This document shows positions 47,401 to 53,772 of a DNA stretch of 53,772 nt, in pieces. The notes beneath the pieces were generated by a model. The model made no database searches. It was not told the origin of the DNA and worked only from the letters and a program-made list of their open reading frames with translations. The stretch is from positions 1-53,772 of the forward strand of contig CAZJGG010000014.1 in the NCBI GenBank assembly GCA_964545475.1, in the 5' to 3' direction. This DNA is from CAZJGG01 sp964545475. GTDB lineage: Bacteria > Bacillota > Clostridia > Lachnospirales > JAISER01. The position numbers and the translations under genes were made by a program. Within the stretch, counting starts at the first letter, position 1, and each line of letters opens with the position of its first letter.

Positions 47401-49170
47401 ACTGATGTGGGTAAAATTGTTTTATCTATAAAGTGCGAAAGAGAAAGCGACGATAGTATAGTTTTGGGTTTTACAGTAAAAGACACGGGCATTGGCATAG
47501 ACAAAGACCAGTTGAACAAAGTGTTTGTTCCTTTTAAACAAATTTATAATAACGCACAGCAAAAATATTCCGGAACTGGGCTTGGCATGGCTATTTCAAA
47601 ACAGCTTTGCGAGCTTATGGGAGGCAGGCTGGAAATTGAAAGCGAACTTGGAAAAGGAACAGATATTACTGTAAAAATTCCGTTTAAAAAAGCCCAGTCA
47701 AAGGAATTGCTTTCATATGTGATTGGTAAGCCTTTGTTAAATAATAAAAAGGTTCTTGTTGCAGACGACGATGAAACATCTCTTGAAATTATGAACGAAA
47801 TTTTACAAAATAATGGAATGGAGTGTGTATTAGTTAAAAGCGGTGAAGAAGCTGTTGAGACTGTTAAAAAATATAAGGAAAAAGGAAAATATTTTGATAT
47901 TGTTTTGCTTGACTATTTAATGAAAGAAATTAATGGTGTTGAAACTGCAAGGCAAATAAACAATATTTTGGATAAAGTACCTAAGCTTATTATGGTTACA
48001 GCATATCAAAGAAGTTTGATGACAACAGATTTAGAGGAAAACAGCTTTATAGATATAATTGAAAAGCCTTTTGTGCCGTCTCAATTTATTAAAAAAATAT
48101 ATGCGGCTGTTTCAGGGGACAGAAGCGTGTTATTTGAGAATGATGAAAGAAAAGACGATTTTATAATTTTTAAGGATGCAAACGTTTTGGTTTGTGAAGA
48201 CAATTTATTAAATCAGGAAGTGGCTGACGGAATATTAGGTGGGTTTGGCATAAAAGCAGTAATGGTGGAAAACGGTGCATTGGCTCTTGAAGTTTTAGAA
48301 ACTAATAATTTTGATTTAATTTTTATGGACTTGCAAATGCCGGTTATGGATGGTTATGAAACAACAAAAGCTATCCGAAAAATAGAGAAATATAAAGAAC
48401 TGCCAATAATTAGCCTTACGGCAGATGCGATGACGGAAGTTGTAGGTAAATGCCTAGAAGTAGGCATGAATGATTATGTTACAAAGCCTATAGATACAAA
48501 TATGCTTTATCAAAAGCTTTTAAAATGGTTGCCGGAAAGCAAAAGAGCGCATTCAGACATGCCGCAGATGGTTGACGAAGAAGAGGCGCAAAGCGTTACG
48601 GAATTTGTTGACGGCATAGACATGGAGCAGGGTATAAAAAGGTTTAACGGCAATGGAGAAAGATACAAAAAAACTCTTTTAAAATTTGGCGAGAGCCTTG
48701 AAAATGCTTTAATGAATTTTGAAGATGCGCAAAATAACATTGAAAAGGCAAAGGCTGATATTCATAAGCTTAAAGGTTCCGCAGGGAACCTAGGGGTTAC
48801 ATCTATTTATGAATTGACAGTCAAATTAGATGAAGAACTTCATGTTGGAAACTTTGACAATAACATGTATAATAAGTTATTATATACAGTAGAAAGCATT
48901 AGAAATGAAATTTATAAAAAGTTTAAGCCTGAAAATGACTCTAATATAGAAAAGGAAACCGGAACGACTGAAGAATTAATTGAAATTTTAGAAAGCATGA
49001 AAACAGCACTGGAAAATTATGACCCAGTGGAATGCAGAAGCGTTGTGGAAAAAATTAAACATAAAAGTTGGGGAACTGAAATTATTGATACGTTGAATCT
49101 CATATGCAAATATGCAACTGATTATGAATTTGACAAAGCTTTAGAAATTATTAATAAGGCAAAGCTATAA
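44416..49170 (+). CDS. Giant hybrid sensor histidine kinase
   Basis: A 1584-residue protein. Signal peptide 1-27; a substrate-binding-like segment (about 30-215); a second, ABC_sub_bind-like domain (about 235-540); transmembrane helix 551-573; two PAS domains (about 605-715 and 725-850); HisKA with H874 in SHEIRTP; HATPase with DTGIGID and GTGLGMAI; receiver 1 with D1166; receiver 2 with D1305 (FMDLQMPVMDG); and an Hpt domain with H1450 in DIHKLKGSAG. It is a phosphorelay sensor of an extracellular small molecule. The ATG has GGAGGTGGATTC upstream. It starts 51 bp after flhB with no terminator between, and the HD-GYP regulator follows by 15 bp. Confidence 0.93.
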   Translation: MGVIMKKCTFLTIILFILCLLTLDIQADTLKNLTIAIPDNRPILTDRTINLAFKQIHIDAVIQCFETADVLDFVNHGEYDGAVSYNPDVLENYENLLKVNSPIGQVELTAYASVFSGKKITSWSQLSNQRVGVLVQNPYIVSKLPEDIKSLTYKSSAEKLFLGLVNMEYDYVVFPKIKDSKVGKPEIVVDFGVIETLNEYIYLNKRNEDIVLDLESSIYNLNLDNLIKGDENQKKILHITFNNNDDAVNEVQIVNKLNERFKSDANVETINIDLTSKHYYDASFKYKAYYTILREELAFYEPSVVVVSGNEALTFVKNTYFQLFVDVPVVMSGINGYHPSLIEGYEEYFTGIIDTIAAYSTIEEMLKVFPDTQSIYIINDYSNTGLKYKSEIENELRNSNLDIKVVYSDNLKFSDLTNVVKNLESNTLVLIGYYFYDKNAYISVGNTKKMLEENLKNPLIGVYSQNLEYGEIGGHFTNYELYGTALMDVISKLISGANVSDIKIVQTSEFKKWVFNYEKVTEANIKTSKLPQNSDIINITPDYLTTESLKNVISLIAIYVFVFVIIWLIYKLFLYNKSNKKLIEAQKHLHTAEELLLKDKKIFEIKERLEKILNTAPLAYGLTKHGKMVELNAYMEKAIDIKEGDKIIDFFAEYSDKIRILNRLKKESTVLNEIVRFKLKDGEVHRFHCNCTRVDYENESALALWGIDIEENQRHKDLLEVMQEDMQKVLDSLPIPVKIRDLQTFKLIYCNKAFLNLFGIESQEIAEALGHEKYFPEYQSTGEKSIEIYEKEFKELTGFDYTISSEFEFKKMNGEIFSGESTSCKVYYNGSLASLSIIKDLSKEKQQAQMLINAAEKEKEANQLKGRFLVNMSHEIRTPMNAIIGLTDIELRKEKKSESYEVLKKINSAANSLLEIINDILDLSKIEADKIELYDTQFELEEIINNAMLVVTPRLEGKRVELLLNVDRCLPKYLIGDKVRLWQILKNFLDNSAKYTDVGKIVLSIKCERESDDSIVLGFTVKDTGIGIDKDQLNKVFVPFKQIYNNAQQKYSGTGLGMAISKQLCELMGGRLEIESELGKGTDITVKIPFKKAQSKELLSYVIGKPLLNNKKVLVADDDETSLEIMNEILQNNGMECVLVKSGEEAVETVKKYKEKGKYFDIVLLDYLMKEINGVETARQINNILDKVPKLIMVTAYQRSLMTTDLEENSFIDIIEKPFVPSQFIKKIYAAVSGDRSVLFENDERKDDFIIFKDANVLVCEDNLLNQEVADGILGGFGIKAVMVENGALALEVLETNNFDLIFMDLQMPVMDGYETTKAIRKIEKYKELPIISLTADAMTEVVGKCLEVGMNDYVTKPIDTNMLYQKLLKWLPESKRAHSDMPQMVDEEEAQSVTEFVDGIDMEQGIKRFNGNGERYKKTLLKFGESLENALMNFEDAQNNIEKAKADIHKLKGSAGNLGVTSIYELTVKLDEELHVGNFDNNMYNKLLYTVESIRNEIYKKFKPENDSNIEKETGTTEELIEILESMKTALENYDPVECRSVVEKIKHKSWGTEIIDTLNLICKYATDYEFDKALEIINKAKL

Positions 49171-49185
49171 AGCCGGGGGTGGATT

Positions 49186-50250
49186 ATGGGTAAAGAGAGT
49201 ATTGTATTAATAGTTGATGATGTTAAAGAAAACATTGATGCGTTAATTGAAATATTGCAGGAGCAATATAAAGTTAGGGCGGCGTTAAACGGAAAAATGG
49301 CGATTTCCAGTATGCATAAAACTAAACCGGATATAGTTTTACTGGATATTTCTATGACCGACATGGATGGTTTTGAAGTTTTGAAATATATGAAAGGTAA
49401 TGAGGAGCTTTGCAATATTCCGGTTATTTTTGTTACTGCAAAATCCAATACCGAAAGCGAAGAGAAAGGACTGTTGCTTGGAGCGGTAGACTATGTTACA
49501 AAGCCTTATAATGCTGACATTGTAAAAATTAAAGTAAAAAATCACTTAGAGCTTAAAATGTATCGTGATGAGCTTGAGGAAATAATTTTGCAGCGTACAG
49601 AAGAGGTAAGACACTCTAGGGACGCTATAATTGTCGGTATGTCTTTGCTTGCTGAAAACCGGGATCAGGTTACAGGAAAGCATATTCAAAGAATGAAAAA
49701 ATATACTGAAATTTTAACTTATAAAATTTTGGATATTTATCCGGAAATAATTAGCAGAGATTATGCAGACAAAACAATTTTGTTTTCTCCTATGCATGAT
49801 ATAGGAAAAGTTGGAATTCATGATAATATTTTACAAAAAAAGGGGAAATTAACTGACGAAGAATTTGCAGAAATGAAGAGCCACACAACCATGGGGGCAG
49901 AACTATTAAGAAAAACAAATCAATTTCTAAACGAAAGCACGGACTGGTTGGATATTTCCGTTGAAATAGCTGAATGCCACCATGAAAAATATGATGGTAC
50001 GGGATACCCCTTAGGACTTTCTGGGGAAAATATCCCTCTATCTGCAAGAATAGTATCTCTTGCAGATGTTTACGATGCACTTACAAGCGAAAGACCATAT
50101 AAAAAGAAGTTTTCTCATGAAGAAGCAATGGATATTATTTTAATTGGTGACGGGCGTACTATGCCTAAAGATTTCGACCCTAAAGTTCTGGAAGCGTTTA
50201 GATTAACCAATAAAGAATTTGATAAAATATGTAATGAATTATCGGACTAG
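49186..50250 (+). CDS. Response regulator with HD-GYP phosphodiesterase domain
   Basis: A 354-residue receiver-HD-GYP protein. Receiver: D11/D12 and phospho-acceptor D54 in VLLDISMTDMDG, K106. HD-GYP: H204-D205 in MHDIGKVGI and HHEKYDGTGYP (265-275) with the full GYP triplet, so catalytically intact. It probably hydrolyses cyclic-di-GMP when phosphorylated. It begins 15 bp after the hybrid kinase with GGGGGTGG upstream and is its likely partner. Placement after the fla operon suggests a motility role (inference). Confidence 0.94.
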   Translation: MGKESIVLIVDDVKENIDALIEILQEQYKVRAALNGKMAISSMHKTKPDIVLLDISMTDMDGFEVLKYMKGNEELCNIPVIFVTAKSNTESEEKGLLLGAVDYVTKPYNADIVKIKVKNHLELKMYRDELEEIILQRTEEVRHSRDAIIVGMSLLAENRDQVTGKHIQRMKKYTEILTYKILDIYPEIISRDYADKTILFSPMHDIGKVGIHDNILQKKGKLTDEEFAEMKSHTTMGAELLRKTNQFLNESTDWLDISVEIAECHHEKYDGTGYPLGLSGENIPLSARIVSLADVYDALTSERPYKKKFSHEEAMDIILIGDGRTMPKDFDPKVLEAFRLTNKEFDKICNELSD

Positions 50251-50334
50251 TAATAAAATCATATTGAAATTTGAATTTTATTATCGTATACTTTATAAAG
50301 AATAATAATTGGCTTTGAAAAAGGAGTGCACCCA

Positions 50335-50958
50335 ATGGGAAGCTTTTTCAACATGGACGGCTGGTTCTTCAGAGCAGGAACTTTAATAGCCGATGTATTT
50401 ATATTATCATTAATATGGTTTCTGTTTAGCATACCAATTGTAACAATGGGTGCATCTTTTACAGCTTTGTTTTATGTTTCTACAAAGCGTGTTTCAAACA
50501 GGGAAGGGTATTTGTTCAAAGATTTCTTAAAAAGCTTTAAAATGAACTTTAAACAAGCCACAGTAGTTTGGGTTTTAATACTTGGCGCTATTTTAATTTT
50601 GTTTACAAATATTAAAATAATAGGGCAATTTGAGAATTTTAGAGGGATTTTGCTTCCTATATATCTGTTTCTTATTGCCGAAGTTTTTATGCTTTTTGTT
50701 TATGTTTTTCCGTTAATTGCAAGGTTTGATATGAAATTTAAAGAGCTGCTTAAAACGGCTCTATTTATGGCTAACAAACATTTGCTTACTACAGTACTAT
50801 GTTTTCTTTTAGTAGGGTCACTTTGTCTATTAACATATCTATTTCCGCCGTTAGTAATTGCAGATGCCGGAATATATTCCTTGTTGTCTTCTTTATTAAT
50901 GATGCGTTTATTTAAAAAGTACAGGCCTGAAATAGATAATGATATTGAAATTTTATGA
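50335..50958 (+). CDS. DUF624 (YesL-like) membrane protein
   Basis: A 207-residue protein with about five hydrophobic segments. It opens GSFFNMDGWFFRAGTLIADV and continues SLIWFLFSIPIVTMGASFTA and FKDFLKSFKMNFKQAT, the DUF624/YesL signature. Members often neighbour carbohydrate ABC transporters, but none is here. Function unknown. The ATG with AAGGAGTG eight bases upstream is preferred to the GTG inside that site. Confidence 0.85.
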   Translation: MGSFFNMDGWFFRAGTLIADVFILSLIWFLFSIPIVTMGASFTALFYVSTKRVSNREGYLFKDFLKSFKMNFKQATVVWVLILGAILILFTNIKIIGQFENFRGILLPIYLFLIAEVFMLFVYVFPLIARFDMKFKELLKTALFMANKHLLTTVLCFLLVGSLCLLTYLFPPLVIADAGIYSLLSSLLMMRLFKKYRPEIDNDIEIL

Positions 50959-50967
50959 GGTGAAAAA

Positions 50968-51480
50968 ATGCAAAATGTAATTGACAATAACAATTACAAA
51001 AAAGAGTTTTTGAGTATTATAAATGATTTATTAATGAATGATGACGTTAAAAGGCTTTCAGAGTTTTCTCAGCATTTTGACACAAGCAGGCTTGCACACA
51101 GCATTAACGTTTCCTATTACAGTTATAAAGCGGCGAAAAAGCTTGGGCTAGATTACTGTTCTGCTGCCAGAGCTGCTCTTTTACATGATTTGTTTTTATA
51201 TGACTGGCGTGTTGAAAAACAGCCGGAAGGCGCTCACGCCTTTGCGCACCCTGTTGTAGCTCTTAGAAACGCAAACAAGGTAACGGAGCTTAACGAGATT
51301 GAAAAGGACGCCATTGTAAACCATATGTGGCCTGTAACCCCTGCTTTCCCCAAATATATGGAAAGTTATGTAGTAAGCTTTGCGGATAAATATAGCACGG
51401 TTTTAGAAGTTGCTGCGCAAATTAAACATAAAACAAAAAGAAGATACTTTATTGTTAAGGAAGCCATTTTAGGGGTTTAA
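50968..51480 (+). CDS. Small HD-domain hydrolase
   Basis: A 170-residue HD-superfamily protein. The metal set H44 (RLAHSINVS), H73-D74 (LLHDLFLYDW) and D140 (SFADKYST) is present, with NHMWP before the last Asp. It is a predicted phosphohydrolase of the single-HD type seen in Clostridia; substrate unknown. ATG with TGAGGTGAAAAA upstream, 9 bp after the DUF624 gene, so the two probably form a unit. Confidence 0.85.
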   Translation: MQNVIDNNNYKKEFLSIINDLLMNDDVKRLSEFSQHFDTSRLAHSINVSYYSYKAAKKLGLDYCSAARAALLHDLFLYDWRVEKQPEGAHAFAHPVVALRNANKVTELNEIEKDAIVNHMWPVTPAFPKYMESYVVSFADKYSTVLEVAAQIKHKTKRRYFIVKEAILGV

Positions 51481-51631
51481 GTCCTCTGAAAAATTCAATT
51501 GTATTAATCTGCCTATCTGCTTAAACCCTTGATATAAAAGTGTTTGAAGCAAAAAATGCAGAAATGATTATAAAAATTGAGATAAATGGAGATAATCAAA
51601 CATAAACGATTGTAAAGGCTGATAATTGGGT

Positions 51632-51660
51632 TTGCAATATATCAGCCTAACAATTAATAT
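51632..51660 (+). promoter_or_regulatory. Candidate sigma-A promoter of groESL
   Basis: TTGCAA (51632-51637) and TAATAT (51655-51660), spaced 17 bp, end 11 bp before the CIRCE operator, the normal order for HrcA-controlled groE operons. An inverted pair GGCTGAT / ATCAGCC (51617-51623 and 51641-51647) overlaps it. Confidence 0.6.
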
Positions 51661-51671
51661 ATACCTTGTGG

Positions 51672-51698
51672 TTAGCACTCAATATGAGTGAGTGCTAA
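51672..51698 (+). promoter_or_regulatory. CIRCE operator (HrcA binding site)
   Basis: TTAGCACTC-N9-GAGTGCTAA, a perfect match to CIRCE. It lies between the promoter and groES, so the heat-shock repressor HrcA controls the operon. Confidence 0.97.
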
Positions 51699-51743
51699 TA
51701 ATTAGATTAAATCGAGATAAAATTTTAAGGAGGTTATTAATTT

Positions 51744-52031
51744 ATGAATTTAAAACCATTGGGCGATAGAGTTGTTATTAAACAGCTTGAAGCGGAAGAA
51801 AAAACAAAATCTGGTATCGTTTTGCCAGGCGCCGCTAAAGAAAAGCCACAAGAAGCAGAAGTTGTTGCTGTTGGTCCTGGCGGAACTGTTGATGGCAAAG
51901 AAGTTAAAATGGAAGTTAAACCTGGCGACCGTGTTATTTACTCTAAATATGCGGGAACAGAAGTTAAAATGGAAAATCAAGAATATATAATTGTAAGACA
52001 AAGCGATATTTTAGCTGTAGTAGAAGCATAA
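51744..52031 (+). CDS. groES: Co-chaperonin GroES
   Basis: A 95-residue co-chaperonin opening MNLKPLGDRVVIKQLEAEEK, with the mobile loop TKSGIVLPGAAKEKPQEAEV and VIYSKYAGTEV. It caps the GroEL chamber. ATG with AAGGAGGTTATTAATT upstream. First gene of the CIRCE-controlled operon. Confidence 0.99.
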   Translation: MNLKPLGDRVVIKQLEAEEKTKSGIVLPGAAKEKPQEAEVVAVGPGGTVDGKEVKMEVKPGDRVIYSKYAGTEVKMENQEYIIVRQSDILAVVEA

Positions 52032-52054
52032 ATAATAAAGGGAGGTTTCATTAA

Positions 52055-53680
52055 ATGGCTAAGCAAATTAAATTTGGTATTGAAGCTAGAACAGCGCTTG
52101 AATCCGGCGCAAATCAGCTTGCAAACACTGTAAAAATCACGTTAGGTCCTAAAGGACGTAATGTTGTTTTAGATAAAAAATATGGCGCACCACTTATTAC
52201 AAACGACGGTGTTACAATTGCAAAAGAAATCGAGCTTGAAGATGCTTTTGAAAACATGGGCGCTCAGCTTGTTAAAGAAGTTGCTACAAAAACTAACGAT
52301 GTTGCTGGCGACGGCACAACAACAGCTATTGTTTTAGCACAGGCTATGTTAAAAGAAGGTCTTAAAAACATTGCAGCAGGAGCAAACCCTATTATTTTAA
52401 GAAAGGGTATGTTTAAAGCTACTGAAGCGGCTGTTGAAGCTATTAAAGGCATGAGCCAAAAAGTAGACGGCAAAAACCACATTGCAAAAGTTGCAGCAAT
52501 TTCTGCTGATGATGCAAACGTTGGTACAATTATTGCTGATGCTATGGAAAGAGTTTCAAGCGACGGCGTTATCACTGTTGAAGAAAGCAAAACAATGAAA
52601 ACAGAGCTTGAAATCGTTGAAGGTATGCAATTTGACAGAGGTTATTTATCTGCTTACATGTCCACTGATATGGAAAAAATGGTTTCTGTTTTAGAAAACC
52701 CATATATTTTAATAACTGACAAAAAAATATCTTCTATACAAGAAATTTTACCGCTTCTTGAACAAATTGTTCAAACAGGCGCAAAACTTTTAATTATTGC
52801 TGAAGACGTTGACGGCGAAGCTCTTGCAACAATCGTTCTTAACAAAATTAGAGGAACATTTACTTGCGTTGCTGTAAAAGCTCCTGGCTTTGGCGACAGA
52901 AGAAAAGCTATGCTTGAAGACATTGCAATTCTTACAGGTGGTCAAGTAATTTCTGAAGAATTAGGTCTTGAATTAAAAGAAGCTACAGTTGAAATGCTTG
53001 GTCGTGCTAAAACTGTTAAAGTTGAAAAAGAAAACACAATCATCATTGATGGTCAAGGCGACAAAGACAAAATCGACGCAAGAGTTTCTCAAATTAAAGC
53101 TCAAATAGAAGAAACAACATCTGATTTTGATAAAGAAAAATTGCAGGAAAGACTTGCAAAAATCGCTGGCGGCGTAGCTGTTATTAAAGTTGGTGCGGCT
53201 ACTGAAACTGAACTTAAAGAAAAGAAATTACGTATGGAAGATGCTTTGGCTGCAACTCGTGCGGCTGTTGAAGAAGGCATTATCTGCGGCGGCGGTGCTG
53301 CATATATCCACGCAAGAGCAAGCGTTGAAAAAATTATGGCAAACCTTGAAGGCGACGAACTAACAGGCGCTAAAATCGTTTGCAAAGCACTTGAAGCTCC
53401 TATTACTCAAATTGCTGCAAATGCCGGAATTGACGGCTCTGTTGTAGTATTTAAGCTTCAAGAAGCTAAAGAAGGCGTTGGCTTTGATGCTATTTCCGAA
53501 AGTTATGTAAACATGGTTGAAGCTGGTATTATCGACCCAACTAAAGTTACAAGAAGTGCGCTTCAAAACGCTACTTCCGTAGTTTCTACAATGCTTACTA
53601 CTGAATCAGTTGTTGCAGACATTAAAGAAAACGAACCAAACATGATGCCTCCAGGAGGCGGAATGGGCGGTATGATGTAA
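52055..53680 (+). CDS. groEL: Chaperonin GroEL
   Basis: A 541-residue 60-kDa chaperonin. LGPKGRNVVLDKKYGAP, VAGDGTTTAIVLAQAM, the ATP-binding and apical-domain segments, and the C-terminal GGMGGMM tail are all typical. It refolds proteins with GroES. ATG with GGGAGGTTTCATTAA upstream, 23 bp after groES. Confidence 0.99.
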   Translation: MAKQIKFGIEARTALESGANQLANTVKITLGPKGRNVVLDKKYGAPLITNDGVTIAKEIELEDAFENMGAQLVKEVATKTNDVAGDGTTTAIVLAQAMLKEGLKNIAAGANPIILRKGMFKATEAAVEAIKGMSQKVDGKNHIAKVAAISADDANVGTIIADAMERVSSDGVITVEESKTMKTELEIVEGMQFDRGYLSAYMSTDMEKMVSVLENPYILITDKKISSIQEILPLLEQIVQTGAKLLIIAEDVDGEALATIVLNKIRGTFTCVAVKAPGFGDRRKAMLEDIAILTGGQVISEELGLELKEATVEMLGRAKTVKVEKENTIIIDGQGDKDKIDARVSQIKAQIEETTSDFDKEKLQERLAKIAGGVAVIKVGAATETELKEKKLRMEDALAATRAAVEEGIICGGGAAYIHARASVEKIMANLEGDELTGAKIVCKALEAPITQIAANAGIDGSVVVFKLQEAKEGVGFDAISESYVNMVEAGIIDPTKVTRSALQNATSVVSTMLTTESVVADIKENEPNMMPPGGGMGGMM

Positions 53681-53699
53681 TAAATCATACTTTTTATAA

Positions 53700-53731
53700 A
53701 AAAGGGAGTGGCGAAAACGCCACTCCCTTTT
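53700..53731 (+). terminator. groESL terminator
   Basis: AAAAGGGAGTGGCG and its complement form a perfect 14-bp stem with an AAAA loop and terminal T run, 20 bp after groEL. No gene is seen to the right edge of the window. Confidence 0.93.
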
Positions 53732-53772
53732 GAATTGGAAATAGTATTAATAACAATCATTGTATTTTCTAA

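Noticed and set aside
50251..50283. AT-only inverted repeat after the HD-GYP gene (TAATAAAAT / ATTTTATTA)
   Set aside because: No GC pairs, so it would be unstable as a terminator; could be chance in AT-rich DNA.

Overview
The window comes from a low-GC, Gram-positive, motile anaerobe, most likely class Clostridia (Lachnospirales-like). This rests on AT-rich codon use, strong AGGAGG-type ribosome sites, a CIRCE-controlled groESL operon, an FMN-riboswitch-controlled RibU, a FliY-type (CheC plus FliN) switch protein and a single long clostridial-type fla operon. I cannot fix the genus from sequence alone.

Layout. (1) 1-13283: a type I-C CRISPR-Cas locus. At least 82 identical 33-nt repeats (array cut by the left edge) lie next to a minus-strand operon cas3-cas5-cas8c-cas7-cas4-cas1-cas2. 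The repeat orientation shows the array is transcribed on the minus strand from a leader at 5521-5690, so the newest spacers are near 5490 and the oldest lie beyond the left edge. (2) 13284-16431: a GC-richer minus-strand block (permease, DUF362 lipoprotein, AraC/GyrI-type regulator) with copies of a short dispersed repeat, probably acquired. (3) 16544-21348: minus-strand housekeeping genes: a polysaccharide deacetylase, ribU under an FMN riboswitch, and a purine-salvage pair (nucleoside phosphorylase, MTA/SAH deaminase). Between ribU and the deaminase sit four palindromic, MITE-like elements, one nested inside another. (4) 21400-23393: a possible small RNA ending at an orphan terminator, then a membrane-anchored PEGA protein. 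(5) 23503-44364: an unbroken plus-strand flagellar operon of 25 genes from flgB to flhB, encoding the basal body, hook, switch, stator, export gate and CheY. It is interrupted by another palindromic element between flgE and flbD. (6) 44416-50250: a giant hybrid sensor kinase and an HD-GYP response regulator, at the position where flhA often follows flhB. (7) 50335-53731: a DUF624 membrane protein, a small HD-domain protein, and CIRCE-groES-groEL with a strong terminator.

How it fits together. The fla operon supplies nearly everything for the motor and export apparatus except FlhA, FlhF/FlhG and the filament genes. The kinase/HD-GYP pair may set cyclic-di-GMP and so motility, but that is inference. 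The CRISPR genes form one transcriptional unit with start/stop overlaps and a near-consensus promoter upstream of cas3.

The most interesting unexplained material is the family of palindromic elements that share a core (GCAAGGAAG ... TGACGYAG) but have different termini, the second dispersed repeat (TAGAGCAATTTGACAAAA), and the orphan structured transcript candidate with a run of ten C upstream of the PEGA gene.
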